Source of the DNA: BM003 sp963783695
GTDB taxonomy: Bacteria; Pseudomonadota; Gammaproteobacteria; Steroidobacterales; BM003
DNA: 64,000 bases
Reading direction: 5' to 3'
Assembly (NCBI GenBank): GCA_963783695.1
Contig: CAWAOM010000007.1
Span: 1 to 64,000 of the forward strand
Each line of letters begins with the position of its first letter. Within the stretch, counting starts at the first letter, position 1. Below the pieces are notes generated by a model. That model made no database searches and had not been told where the DNA came from. It was given only the letters and a program-made list of their open reading frames with translations. This document shows positions 32,389 to 40,558 of the stretch, in pieces. The translations under genes were made by a program, and so were the position numbers.

Positions 32389-34584
32389 TTACTGAGGCGA
32401 CCCGGTTACCGGCGCGCCGCTTTGTTGAATCGCCTTGAGTTGTTCGACGAGACGGGTCCAGTCGACCTGGCTGGCATAGCCGATAACGTCGATTCGGGGG
32501 AGACCTCGGCCGCGTACGATGTAATACCCGGTTTTCGCCTTCGCGATGCCGCCCATGTTGCAAACCCCGTCCCGAAGCTGGCACTTGAGACCGAGGGAGT
32601 CGTACGCGAAGTCGTCGAAAAAACCCATAACGCCGCTCGAGAGCGCCGCTGCGGCGCCGCCACCGCTGACGCTGGAGATGTTCTCAACCGCGCGCTGGCT
32701 GATGCGGCGTTTCGTGGTGTCTTTTGCGGTCGACGTCAGGCTTGCGGTGAACGCAACAGGCTCCCACTGCAGCATCTGCAAGCCGCTGATTTCGCCGTCT
32801 ACATGTCCGGTTATGCGACCGAATGAGAATGTCTCCGTCAACGTCTCGAGATCGAAATTGGTGAACCGTATGTCGGCGAAAAGCTGGGGCAGGTTGCCGA
32901 GCGGCTGCACCACCTGCAGGTCGCCGATTTGCAGATTGCCGCCGAAGAGCTGTGCTTCGAGTTTGCCACCGACTTCGATCACCCCGTTGCGGTAACTCAG
33001 CGAAGGCAGGCGTCCCCCGATCTGCCCGGCGAAAACGGGCCAGCCGAGCGCGGTGGTCAGCTGGGTCAGGCTGACCGGTGCCAGTGCGGCGTCGAGCAGA
33101 AGCTGCATCGTCTCCTCGCCTGCGCGCAGGACTTCAAGCTCATTGATGTTCAGCTCGCCGTCGAGCAGTGGCAGCTGCAAAGGCGAAGTCAGCCGGAAGT
33201 CGCCGGCCTCGGCAACGAACGCGACTTGTGCGGCCCCGGCTGGCAATTGCATCAGCGTTGCGCCGGTCCAGGCGATTTCCGATCGCGCGGGCCAGTCCGG
33301 CGCCACAGTGGCCGTAATAGCCGGGTCGCGCCAGTGCATGGTGCCGGTCGCGCCGGACAAGCCGAAACGACCGGTTTTGTCCTCGACACTGATATCGTCG
33401 AGACGCGCGCTAAACGCCACCGGCTGCCCGGCGCTCAGTAACACGCGGATTTCTACGGCGCCGGCGCTCTCCAGTGCATCCAGCGGGGTTGCGAACAGGT
33501 AGGGGCGAACATAGGTGTCGAATGCGCCTGGCAGCTGTGCCGACACACGTTCGCCACTGAGACGCGCCAGTTGCGGACCTTCATCGGTTTGTATCACCGT
33601 CGCGGTGCCGTGCGCGGACACTACGCCCGGCTGTTCGAACTCCCACCGGGCGATTTCGAGCAATCGTTGATCGAGGTCGAGGTTGGCGTCGATGCTGGCA
33701 CGTTGCGGTTGCACCCCGAGGTCCACGAATACCGGTTCTGCATAGGCCTGTCCGGCACTGCCGCCCTGGGTTGCCTGAATCCGCCACATCGCGTCATTGC
33801 GTGTCGCATCCAGCTGCAACGTTGTGGCCATCGCGTCGGTGGCGATCGTGCCGCTGGCATTGCTTGCGCTAACCTCGCGTGCGGCGACCGCGATACTGAT
33901 TGTGTCGGGACCCGAGACTGTCCCCGCGGCGTCGAGCATTAGCGCCATCGAACCATTGATCTGACCCGCTTCGCTTTCAGGCAGGAAGCGCGCCGTCAGG
34001 GCGAGTAATCGCGCGAGGTCGATTCCAGGGAGATCGAGCTTTCCTTGCCAGCCTGCACCGGTCAGGCTGGCTTCCAGTTGCAGCGGACTGCCGGCGACCG
34101 ATCCGCCCTCCAGGGTGATTTTCGCAGCGCCGCTTTGGAGGTTAAATGCAACCAATCCGCCAAGGCGTTGCGGACCCAGGTTCGCCGAGATGGCCGAAAT
34201 CCCGAGTTGCGGGCAGCGGACGACGTTGGCCGCCATCTCGAGACCGGGACAGGACAGGACGATATCCGTCCAGCGTTCCGCAGCGTCTCCAAGCGTGGCC
34301 TCTGCAGCGCTCAGGCGCGCCACAGGCGCGTCATCGTCGCCGAGTGATAATTCGAATCGCAGCCCGCTTGCGCCCCAGTCCGCGCTTGCAACATCGCCGA
34401 TATCGACCTGCAACAGGTCTACCGCCCAGAGCGGCGATGTGAAGAGCAGGAGGACCAGCCCCGGCAGTGTCGCGCAACGGGTCGACCGGAACGGCCAGCG
34501 GCTGCGATGGCGAACCGCGGCAGAGCCGGGGCAGGCCCGCGCCAAAGTCTCTTTTCGCCCGGTTGTCTTGCGGCAATACAGCAT
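32389..34584 (-). CDS. YdbH-family AsmA-like protein (intermembrane phospholipid transport), about 731 aa
   Basis: A long, beta-rich protein with the YdbH C-terminus (FGGNLQIGDLQVVQPLGN, FGRITGHVDGEISGLQ, KDTTKRRISQRAVENISSV, ALSSGVMGFFDDFAYDSLGLKC). A hydrophobic N-terminal segment (LPGLVLLLFTSPLWAVDLL) is the likely anchor or signal. The start is unsure: ATG at 34584 leaves a long basic n-region, and the frame stays open upstream to 34869. YdbH, TamB and YhdP form bridges for phospholipid export in gammaproteobacteria. The gap to the YdbL gene is too short for YnbE. Confidence 0.85.
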   Translation of the reverse strand: MLYCRKTTGRKETLARACPGSAAVRHRSRWPFRSTRCATLPGLVLLLFTSPLWAVDLLQVDIGDVASADWGASGLRFELSLGDDDAPVARLSAAEATLGDAAERWTDIVLSCPGLEMAANVVRCPQLGISAISANLGPQRLGGLVAFNLQSGAAKITLEGGSVAGSPLQLEASLTGAGWQGKLDLPGIDLARLLALTARFLPESEAGQINGSMALMLDAAGTVSGPDTISIAVAAREVSASNASGTIATDAMATTLQLDATRNDAMWRIQATQGGSAGQAYAEPVFVDLGVQPQRASIDANLDLDQRLLEIARWEFEQPGVVSAHGTATVIQTDEGPQLARLSGERVSAQLPGAFDTYVRPYLFATPLDALESAGAVEIRVLLSAGQPVAFSARLDDISVEDKTGRFGLSGATGTMHWRDPAITATVAPDWPARSEIAWTGATLMQLPAGAAQVAFVAEAGDFRLTSPLQLPLLDGELNINELEVLRAGEETMQLLLDAALAPVSLTQLTTALGWPVFAGQIGGRLPSLSYRNGVIEVGGKLEAQLFGGNLQIGDLQVVQPLGNLPQLFADIRFTNFDLETLTETFSFGRITGHVDGEISGLQMLQWEPVAFTASLTSTAKDTTKRRISQRAVENISSVSGGGAAAALSSGVMGFFDDFAYDSLGLKCQLRDGVCNMGGIAKAKTGYYIVRGRGLPRIDVIGYASQVDWTRLVEQLKAIQQSGAPVTGSPQ

Positions 34585-35117
34585 GTCGGCAATCGAATCC
34601 TGACTGTCGATGGTTCCAAGTCGGCTGTAATGATCCTCACGCCGCAGCCACATAAACACAAGCCACGGATACTCGCTATTCGTGGCCCGGAGGTAAGCCT
34701 GGCTTGTCCGCTGACCGCGGCAGACATCACGATCGCGTCTTGTGGTGCCGGCATTGCAAGGTCGCGGGTGCTTGCGCTGGCAGCGGTAATGTCGCGAAAA
34801 ATGCTGGGCGGACCGGCGGGGAACGCGCCGCGGCGGGCGAATCCTGGCGCGGATATGGTACGAATGCACGGTCTGGTAGCTGGCTCGTTGTGGAGCAACG
34901 TCGCGCGGTTTTTTTCGATCAACGCAGTCTGACGGTCGCGAATGCCGCTCTCGCCGGTTTGATTAGTCTTGTATGCTATCCCGTTGCAATTGAGGGCAAC
35001 GAGCGGCGTCGGCGTGACGCAACCGCTGGTTTCGGGCGTGCCTGTTGCGATCTCCGCGAGGCGGACCAGGTCCGGCGCATCATGCGACCGCGACAGTAAC
35101 GACAAGGGAATTCGACT
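34585..35117. other. Non-coding or unassigned gap of 533 bases between divergent genes
   Basis: Open frames here (for example plus 34507-34932 and minus up to 35105) have no recognisable domain and unnatural composition. Short inverted repeats occur: CGTTG/CAACG around 34890 and CGTTGC/GCAACG around 34980. Promoters for the divergent YdbH homologue and oxidoreductase should lie here, but I see no convincing pair of hexamers. GGGA lies before the start at 35118. Confidence 0.4.
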
Positions 35118-36176
35118 ATGGGTGCGAACAAGCTCCTGATCTACGGCGCCAACGGATACAGCGGCACGATGATTGCAAAGGCCGCCCGCGAGCGTGGCCT
35201 CGAGCCCGTTGTGGCGGGGCGGAGCAGGGAGTCAGTGGAAACGCTCGGGCAGGAGCTCGGCTTGCCCGCCAGGGTGTTTGCGCTTGATTCAGCGGATGCG
35301 CTGGCCGCGGAATTGCGCGGGTTCGACGTGCTGTTGAATTGCGCCGGACCGTTTTCGGCGACGGCGCAGCCGATGATGCAGGCCTGCATTGCCGCAGGCG
35401 TTCACTATCTGGACATTACTGGTGAGATTGCCGTGTTTGTCGCCGCCCACGAGATGGGGCAACGGGCCGCGGATGCGGGCGTAGTGCTGTGCCCGGGCGT
35501 CGGATTTGACGTAGTGCCAACGGATTGTCTTGCGGCGAAGCTGAAGGACGCGCTACCGGATGCGAACCGGCTCGCGCTGGGATTCGACTCGCGCTCCGGT
35601 ATGAGTCCCGGAACCGCCAAGACTTCGGTCGAAGGGCTCGCGCAGGGCGGGAGAGTGAGACGCGGTGGCAAAATCGTAACGGTGCCGCTTGCCTATCGTA
35701 CCCGCCGCATCGATTTTGGCGGCGGCGAAAAGCTGGCGATGACGATTCCCTGGGGCGATGTTGCGACCGCCTTTTTTTCCACCGGTATTGGCGATATCGA
35801 CGTCTATATTCCGGCTTCGCCGCGGCTGGTCTCGCGGTTGAAGAAAATGAACTGGATCCGGCCGCTACTCGGCCTGGGAATGGTCCAGAATTTCATGAAA
35901 AAACGTATCGGTCGCTCAGTCAAAGGGCCTACCGCGGAGCAGCGCGAGCGTCTCAGCACGGCGTTGTGGGGCGAGGTGCGAAATCCCGCGGGCGAAGTGC
36001 GCGCGGGACGTTACACGACGGCGAATGGTTATACAGTGACGGTCGATGCCGCGGTGCGGATCGCCGGGCATCTGCTCGATTACTCCGGTGCGGGCGGCTA
36101 CCTGACACCGTCGCAGCTGATGGGGGCAAATTTCGCATTTGACCTTCCCGGCAGCAGTGAGCTCACGTGGCTGTAG
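35118..36176 (+). CDS. Saccharopine dehydrogenase-like NAD(P)-binding oxidoreductase, 352 aa
   Basis: N-terminal Rossmann fold (LLIYGANGYSGTMIAKAARERG) followed by LLNCAGPFSATAQPMMQACIAAGVHYLDITGE, the signature of saccharopine-dehydrogenase-like and trans-acting enoyl-reductase proteins. The C-terminal half is the matching alpha/beta domain. Substrate unknown; relatives act in lipid or polyketide reduction, and bacterial copies are often annotated only by fold. The stop overlaps the next gene, so the two are probably cotranscribed. Confidence 0.86.
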   Translation: MGANKLLIYGANGYSGTMIAKAARERGLEPVVAGRSRESVETLGQELGLPARVFALDSADALAAELRGFDVLLNCAGPFSATAQPMMQACIAAGVHYLDITGEIAVFVAAHEMGQRAADAGVVLCPGVGFDVVPTDCLAAKLKDALPDANRLALGFDSRSGMSPGTAKTSVEGLAQGGRVRRGGKIVTVPLAYRTRRIDFGGGEKLAMTIPWGDVATAFFSTGIGDIDVYIPASPRLVSRLKKMNWIRPLLGLGMVQNFMKKRIGRSVKGPTAEQRERLSTALWGEVRNPAGEVRAGRYTTANGYTVTVDAAVRIAGHLLDYSGAGGYLTPSQLMGANFAFDLPGSSELTWL

Positions 36177-37219
36177 ACATGTCGGGCGTGCTGGACGATA
36201 GCGCGGCGTTTCGAGTGCCGGAGCCGGACGAGTTTCGCCCGCCGCGGATTCTGCGCAACCCGCATTTACAGTCGGTGCTGGCAAGCGCGGGTATCCGCGC
36301 GGCGGCCGTGCGGCGTCGTGCCGAACCGATGCTCGCGGCGGCGGTCGACCACGTCCTCGATTGCGGCGACGGCGTGCGCCTGGCCGGGACTTTTTCGGCC
36401 GGGCCGGGTGGTGGGCGGCCGCTCGTCGTGCTGATTCATGGCTGGGAAGGCAGCGCGGACTCGCTGTACCTGGTGTCGCTTGGCGCGCGTCTGTTTGCCT
36501 CCGGATACGACATTTTCCGCCTCAACCTGCGCGATCATGGCAACACTCAGCATCTCAACCGGGAGCTTTTCCATTCCTGCCGGCTTAGCGACGCGACGGG
36601 CGCATTGCGGGCGATCGCGCGCCGTTTTCCGGGCCGGCCGTTGATGCTCGCGGGGTTTTCGCTGGGGGGTAATTTTGCATTGCGGGTGGCGGAGCGGGCG
36701 CCGGCCGAGGGCATTGGCTTGAATTCCGTGCTGGCGGTCAGCCCGGTGCTCGATCCGCGTCGTACCCTTGTGGCGCTCGATTCCGGCTGGCCGCTGTACC
36801 GCCACTATTTCATGCGCAAGTGGCGCCGCTCGTTGTTGCGCAAAGCCGAGCTGTTTCCCGATGTCTACGATTTTTCGGCTATTCGCGGGTTCGATAACCT
36901 GACCGCGATGACTGCGTTTTTTGTCGAGCGATACACTGGCTATCCGAGTGTGGAGGAGTATTTTCTGGGTTATGCGCTGATCGGCAACCGCCTGCGCGAT
37001 CTCGACGTTCCGTCCCTGTTGATTGCAGCCGAGGACGACCCGATTATTCCGGCGGCGGATCTCGACGATGTCGATCACGGCGGCGCGCTGCGCGTGCTGC
37101 GGTTGCGGCATGGTGGACACTGCGGTTTCTTCGATGGCTGGGGCCTGTCCAGTTGGGTGGAAGACCAGGCGGTGCACCTTTTCAATTGCCATCGGGCCGG
37201 GCACAGCGGACATGGCTGA
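36167..37219 (+). CDS. YheT-like alpha/beta hydrolase, about 350 aa
   Basis: Serine hydrolase of the YheT/embryogenesis-associated EMB8 type: RPPRILRNPHLQSVLAS at the N-terminus, VLIHGWEGSADS (oxyanion region), nucleophile elbow GFSLGGN, aspartate in AAEDDPIIP and histidine in LRHGGHCGF. Start is GTG 36167 or ATG 36179; neither has a clear Shine-Dalgarno, and both overlap or abut the preceding stop. Probably an esterase acting on lipids. The downstream DoxX gene starts within its last codons. Confidence 0.88.
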   Translation: MAVDMSGVLDDSAAFRVPEPDEFRPPRILRNPHLQSVLASAGIRAAAVRRRAEPMLAAAVDHVLDCGDGVRLAGTFSAGPGGGRPLVVLIHGWEGSADSLYLVSLGARLFASGYDIFRLNLRDHGNTQHLNRELFHSCRLSDATGALRAIARRFPGRPLMLAGFSLGGNFALRVAERAPAEGIGLNSVLAVSPVLDPRRTLVALDSGWPLYRHYFMRKWRRSLLRKAELFPDVYDFSAIRGFDNLTAMTAFFVERYTGYPSVEEYFLGYALIGNRLRDLDVPSLLIAAEDDPIIPAADLDDVDHGGALRVLRLRHGGHCGFFDGWGLSSWVEDQAVHLFNCHRAGHSGHG

Positions 37220-37589
37220 GCGGGCACGCTGGGCGGACCACTTACAGCTGCTGTGCTGCATCGCTATCGGCCTCACCTTTGGCGTTTCGGGTTTGCAAAA
37301 ACTGTTCTACATGGATGTGCCGGCCGGCGAGTTCGCGGTCTGGGGCTATTCGCGCTGGTTTTTATTCGCCGTCGGAGCGGCCGAGGTAGTGGGCGCATTG
37401 CTGTTGCAGCGCGCCGGCGGACGGCTTGCGGGAGTCTCGATCCTGGCGGGAATCGTGGTCGGGGCCGCATACACCCACCTGCGTCACCTGGAATATGCGG
37501 CAATGTGGCGGCCGGTCATCCTCGGTGCCCTGCTTGTCCTGATTGTCTGGCTCAGCCGGCGCGGTGGCACAGCGCCGGGTTCGGGTTAG
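37212..37589 (+). CDS. DoxX-like membrane protein, 125 aa
   Basis: Four hydrophobic segments with FGVSGLQKLFYMD in the first and the AAEVVGALLLQ motif in the second, as in DoxX/DoxD-like proteins. ATG 37212 overlaps the hydrolase stop by eight bases. Last gene of the plus-strand three-gene unit; its stop overlaps the convergent bactofilin stop by four bases. Confidence 0.83.
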   Translation: MAERARWADHLQLLCCIAIGLTFGVSGLQKLFYMDVPAGEFAVWGYSRWFLFAVGAAEVVGALLLQRAGGRLAGVSILAGIVVGAAYTHLRHLEYAAMWRPVILGALLVLIVWLSRRGGTAPGSG

Positions 37590-37984
37590 TCGCGCGAGCG
37601 TTTGTCGACAAACGTCTTTGCCGGTTGGCCACTGCTAATTCGAACCTCGCCCTCGAGCACGGCGCCCTCGGCTATCGCGACCGTGCCGCCGCAGACGGTG
37701 CCCTTGATTTGCGCCGTCGCCGCGATCTCGATCTGACCGCTGGTCTGCACCTCGCCAATGAGTTCGCCACCAATGATCGCGTTTGCTGCCTGGATGTTGC
37801 CTTCCCAGTGGCTGCCCTCGGCAAGAGTCAGCGTCGCCTCGATGTTGCAGTCACCCGCGACCTCGCCGCATACGAGGACATTGTCGTCACTCTTGATATT
37901 TCCCTCGAATCGCGAACCCGTGGCGATAAACGTCGTCGCGCCGCGTGATTTGTCGAGCATTCTGCGAAATCGGCTTTCAGTCAT
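37586..37984 (-). CDS. Bactofilin (polymer-forming cytoskeletal protein), 132 aa
   Basis: DUF583/bactofilin beta-helix: FIATGSRFEGNIKSDDNVLVCGEVAGDCN and repeating short strands with I/V-x-G-x-I/V pattern to residue about 115, flanked by short termini. Bactofilins self-assemble without nucleotide and localise cell-wall enzymes or define poles and stalks. It stands alone on the minus strand, next to the sigma-54 promoter region. Confidence 0.92.
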   Translation of the reverse strand: MTESRFRRMLDKSRGATTFIATGSRFEGNIKSDDNVLVCGEVAGDCNIEATLTLAEGSHWEGNIQAANAIIGGELIGEVQTSGQIEIAATAQIKGTVCGGTVAIAEGAVLEGEVRISSGQPAKTFVDKRSRD

Positions 37985-38087
37985 CGGTGTTTTTCCCTAT
38001 CTGCTCAAGCGCGACATTCTGCTGTAAAAGTGCCGACGATGACAGGGGGTCGCGCACGATCGCCGTCGTTCCAGGCTGGTCTGAGAA

Positions 38088-38112
38088 TGTCAAAAACTGA
38101 CAGTTTGCGTCA
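38088..38112. promoter_or_regulatory. Palindromic site upstream of a sigma-54 promoter
   Basis: TGTCA-AAAAC-TGACA (38088-38102) is a perfect inverted repeat, and its right arm forms a second one with GTCA (38109-38112). It is centred about 100 bases upstream of the predicted start at 38195, the usual distance for an enhancer-binding protein. The cognate activator is not identifiable. Confidence 0.5.
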
Positions 38113-38168
38113 CCTCGGATAGGCCGTGATGCGTACTTAAGTTATTGTTTTTATTTAAACAGCGGTGA

Positions 38169-38184
38169 TGGCACGGTGTTTGCA
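38169..38184 (+). promoter_or_regulatory. Consensus sigma-54 promoter without downstream gene
   Basis: TGGCACGGTGTTTGCA matches the TGGCAC-N5-TTGCA consensus at every defined base, with GG at 38170-38171 and GC at 38182-38183. Predicted start about 38195. The only downstream element before the convergent gene is an intrinsic terminator. Confidence 0.85.
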
Positions 38185-38194
38185 GTAATGCCTG

Positions 38195-38337
38195 TGCCTG
38201 CTGCGGCGGTTCGGGCCAGTCCGACCCAATCGGTTTCGTGCCGCGCCCGCGTTGCCGCAGCCAGTGCATCGGCTACGAATGGATGAGGTCCCATTCGCTA
38301 ATTGCGCCGCACCGTCCCCCGGTGCGGCGTTTTTTTT
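38195..38337 (+). ncRNA. Candidate sigma-54-dependent small RNA, about 143 nt
   Basis: This interval lies between the consensus sigma-54 promoter and a strong terminator and holds no credible frame; a 32-codon frame starting at 38188 begins upstream of the predicted transcript start. Three stems are visible: GCTGCGGC (38200-38207) with GCCGCAGC (38254-38261), CGAATGG (38276-38282) with CCATTCG (38291-38297), and the terminator hairpin whose loop is GTCCCCC. It is a stand-alone unit between bactofilin and a convergent DUF4412 gene. It does not resemble CrcZ-type RNAs, which carry A-rich Hfq/Crc motifs. Confidence 0.65.
38305..38337 (+). terminator. Rho-independent terminator of the sigma-54 transcript
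   Basis: Nine-base stem CGCCGCACC / GGTGCGGCG with a seven-base loop followed by eight T on the plus strand. On the minus strand no T run follows, so it does not serve the DUF4412 gene. Confidence 0.93.
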
Positions 38338-39143
38338 CAGCGTGCTACGCCTGGCAGCTTCTGTTCGCGATACCCGTCCGGCAGCGTAAATGTGGCGGCC
38401 GGCAGATCGGATTCCGTCAACGACACGAAGCGCGTTTCCAGAACAAGCGCGCCATCCTTATACTGCCTGCTGATCAGCGGAAGACCCTTGATGTCCCTCA
38501 CATCGGCAATCGGCAGGCTCGGAATCTGCAACGCTCCGCTACGATTGATCGTGCCGACGATTTCTCGCTTGAACTGTTTCAGGTCCTGGAAATACTTCAG
38601 CAGGTCATCGCCGGATGGCAGGCTGCTGGCCGGTGCCACGCAGTATTCATACATCAATTGATCGGCGTTCGACGCCTGCCACCATGCGCAGGCAATACCG
38701 CCGGACTCGCCGCTCTCTCCGGTCTTCTCCAAATCGAGTTCAGGTTCCTCCGCGGCGCTACCCTGCAGGTTGATGCCCATCCTCTCCGCCAGCATCTTCT
38801 CCATCATCGCGCGCTGCTCAGGAGGGAGTGCCTCAACCTGCGCGCGCATTTGCTGCAACGCCGGTTCCAGTTCGGCGGCAATAGCTTCGGCAGATGCCTT
38901 GTTGATAACCGTAAAGGTCTTGTCATCATGGCTGATGATTTCCATTGACTGCGCATTGCCATCGAATATGACGGTCGCATCCGCACCGACGTCCATGCGC
39001 GAGCGGTGCTTGTCGATCAGAATCGTGCCGCCCTTTGCCGAATTCGGAATGATGCTTCCCGAGGAGTCATATTGGACGGTGATACCGGCATGGGCAGCGC
39101 TCATTGGCAACAGCGCAAGCAGAACGAGACTTCGAGTAAGCAC
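38337..39143 (-). CDS. DUF4412-like exported protein, 268 aa
   Basis: GTG start at 39141-39143 with GGAG eight bases upstream. Signal peptide LTRSLVLLALLPMSAAHAG. The mature N-terminus (TVQYDSSGSIIPNSAKGGTILIDKHRSRMDV, DKTFTVINKASAEAI) matches DUF4412, a LolA/LppX-like beta-fold in periplasmic proteins. A helical, acidic middle section follows and a C-terminal beta region. Function unknown. A longer frame exists upstream but would bury the signal peptide. Confidence 0.77.
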   Translation of the reverse strand: MLTRSLVLLALLPMSAAHAGITVQYDSSGSIIPNSAKGGTILIDKHRSRMDVGADATVIFDGNAQSMEIISHDDKTFTVINKASAEAIAAELEPALQQMRAQVEALPPEQRAMMEKMLAERMGINLQGSAAEEPELDLEKTGESGESGGIACAWWQASNADQLMYEYCVAPASSLPSGDDLLKYFQDLKQFKREIVGTINRSGALQIPSLPIADVRDIKGLPLISRQYKDGALVLETRFVSLTESDLPAATFTLPDGYREQKLPGVAR

Positions 39144-39267
39144 GGGTATGTCTCCATGGGAGTAACGATGATTGTATTGAAGACTAGCAGCTTGACCGGG
39201 CTCGCGTCGCACCCCCGCGCTATTTATGCGGGCCCCGGGCGGGAGCCACCCGGCCGTGCAAATCACT

Positions 39268-40464
39268 TCACACGGCGAGGCCCAGTCGCGCCGGCTGGTT
39301 TATGGCGTCGAGCGCGCGCGACAGGTCCTGCCACAGGTCTTCCGGCTCCTCCAGTCCGACCGACAGCCGCAACAGGCCTGCGCCGATACCCGATCGGACC
39401 CGTGCTGCTTCGCTCAGCACGCGATGGGTCAGACCGGCGGGATGTTGCAGCAAACTGTCGACCGATCCGAGACTGACTGCCGGAGTGATCAGTCCGACCT
39501 CCGACATGACCCGGCGCGCGGCGTCGAGGCCGTCCACCTCGAAAGCGATGAGTGAACCGGGGCCGCTCATTTGCCTGCCGATCAGTTCGAGCGGGTCCTG
39601 TCCGGGTAGTCCGGGATAATGAACGGCGCCGACCGCGCGGTGCTGCTGGAGCCTTTGCGCAAGCTGCATGGCGCTGGTCTGGGCGGACTCCACTCGCAAT
39701 GTGAGAGTTGGCAGGCCACGGTGAAGCAGATAGGCGGCGAGTGGGTGCAGCAATGCGCCGGTCGCGACGCGAACCTGGCGCAAACCGCGGGCGCGGGATT
39801 CGCTGGTGGCGACGATACCGGCAATGACGTCGCCGTGCCCGCCGAGGAATTTGGTGGCGCTGTGAACCACGTAGCTGGCACCGCAGGTAACTGGTTGCTG
39901 CAGCACCGGGGTTGCGAACGTGGAGTCCACGAGTACCGGCACATTGCCTGCCGCGGCTACTACCGCCTCGATATCAACGAGTGAAAGAGTCGGATTGGCC
40001 GGGGTCTCCATGAGCACCAGCGCGGTATCGGCTCTGAGCGCGGCATGGACCTCGTCGGCTTCGCACCAACTGACCTCGAGTCCGGCGAGGCCGCTTTGCA
40101 GCAGGTGTTCCGTCGTGCCGTAGACCGGGTGAAGTGCGATTACGTGCCCACCGCGTTGCCGCGCATCCAGCAGGCAAGCCGTGATAGCCGCCATGCCGGA
40201 TCCGAATGCGACGGCGGCCTCACACTTTTCCAATGCAGCAATCGCTTTCTCACAGCGGCCGACAGTCGGATTGTGCAACCTCGCATAGACCGGGTTGGCG
40301 GCGGGAATTTCTCCCGCGACCGCGGCATCGAGGCTGGAAATGGCGCTGTCGAGGTCGTCCAGTGGATATGTCGATGAGAGGTCAATCGGCGGGGCATGGA
40401 CGCCGAGTTGGGCGAGGTCATCACGACCGGCATGGACTGCCTGGGTTCGGGAAATTAGCGACAT
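39268..40464 (-). CDS. Gamma-family PLP lyase (methionine gamma-lyase or cystathionine gamma-lyase/synthase like), 398 aa
   Basis: Complete Cys/Met metabolism enzyme: ARLHNPTVGRCEKAIAALE, VYGTTEHLL, METPANPTLSLVDIEAV, and the PLP lysine in HSATKFLGGHGD (about K205). ATG 40464 with GGAG seven bases upstream. Divergent from an Lrp/AsnC regulator, which recalls the mdeA-mdeR pair for methionine gamma-lyase in Pseudomonas putida; however the cysteine of the MGL YGCT motif is replaced (YGTT), so the substrate is unsure. A second family member is at the left edge. Confidence 0.88.
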   Translation of the reverse strand: MSLISRTQAVHAGRDDLAQLGVHAPPIDLSSTYPLDDLDSAISSLDAAVAGEIPAANPVYARLHNPTVGRCEKAIAALEKCEAAVAFGSGMAAITACLLDARQRGGHVIALHPVYGTTEHLLQSGLAGLEVSWCEADEVHAALRADTALVLMETPANPTLSLVDIEAVVAAAGNVPVLVDSTFATPVLQQPVTCGASYVVHSATKFLGGHGDVIAGIVATSESRARGLRQVRVATGALLHPLAAYLLHRGLPTLTLRVESAQTSAMQLAQRLQQHRAVGAVHYPGLPGQDPLELIGRQMSGPGSLIAFEVDGLDAARRVMSEVGLITPAVSLGSVDSLLQHPAGLTHRVLSEAARVRSGIGAGLLRLSVGLEEPEDLWQDLSRALDAINQPARLGLAV

Positions 40465-40558
40465 ATCCGCTCTCCGTTCTTAAATATATCAATACATACT
40501 AATAAAAATTTTTATATTAAAATTAATAACGAATAAAATTTGGAATTTAGGCGGAATT
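40465..40558. promoter_or_regulatory. A/T-rich divergent promoter region between the PLP lyase and Lrp-type regulator
   Basis: The 94 bases are strikingly A/T-rich in a GC-rich region and include the near-palindrome AAAATTTTTATATTAAAATT. Lrp-family proteins bind A/T-rich, weakly symmetric sites, so this is the expected control region for both genes. No single promoter can be assigned with confidence. Confidence 0.5.

Noticed and set aside
34507..34932. 141-codon plus-strand frame in the gap before the oxidoreductase
   Set aside because: No domain, no Shine-Dalgarno, and overlap with the N-terminal region of the YdbH homologue on the other strand.
38188..38286. 32-codon frame in the sigma-54 transcript region
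   Set aside because: Its ATG lies about seven bases upstream of the predicted transcript start and the product is Ala/Arg/Ser-rich without a motif.
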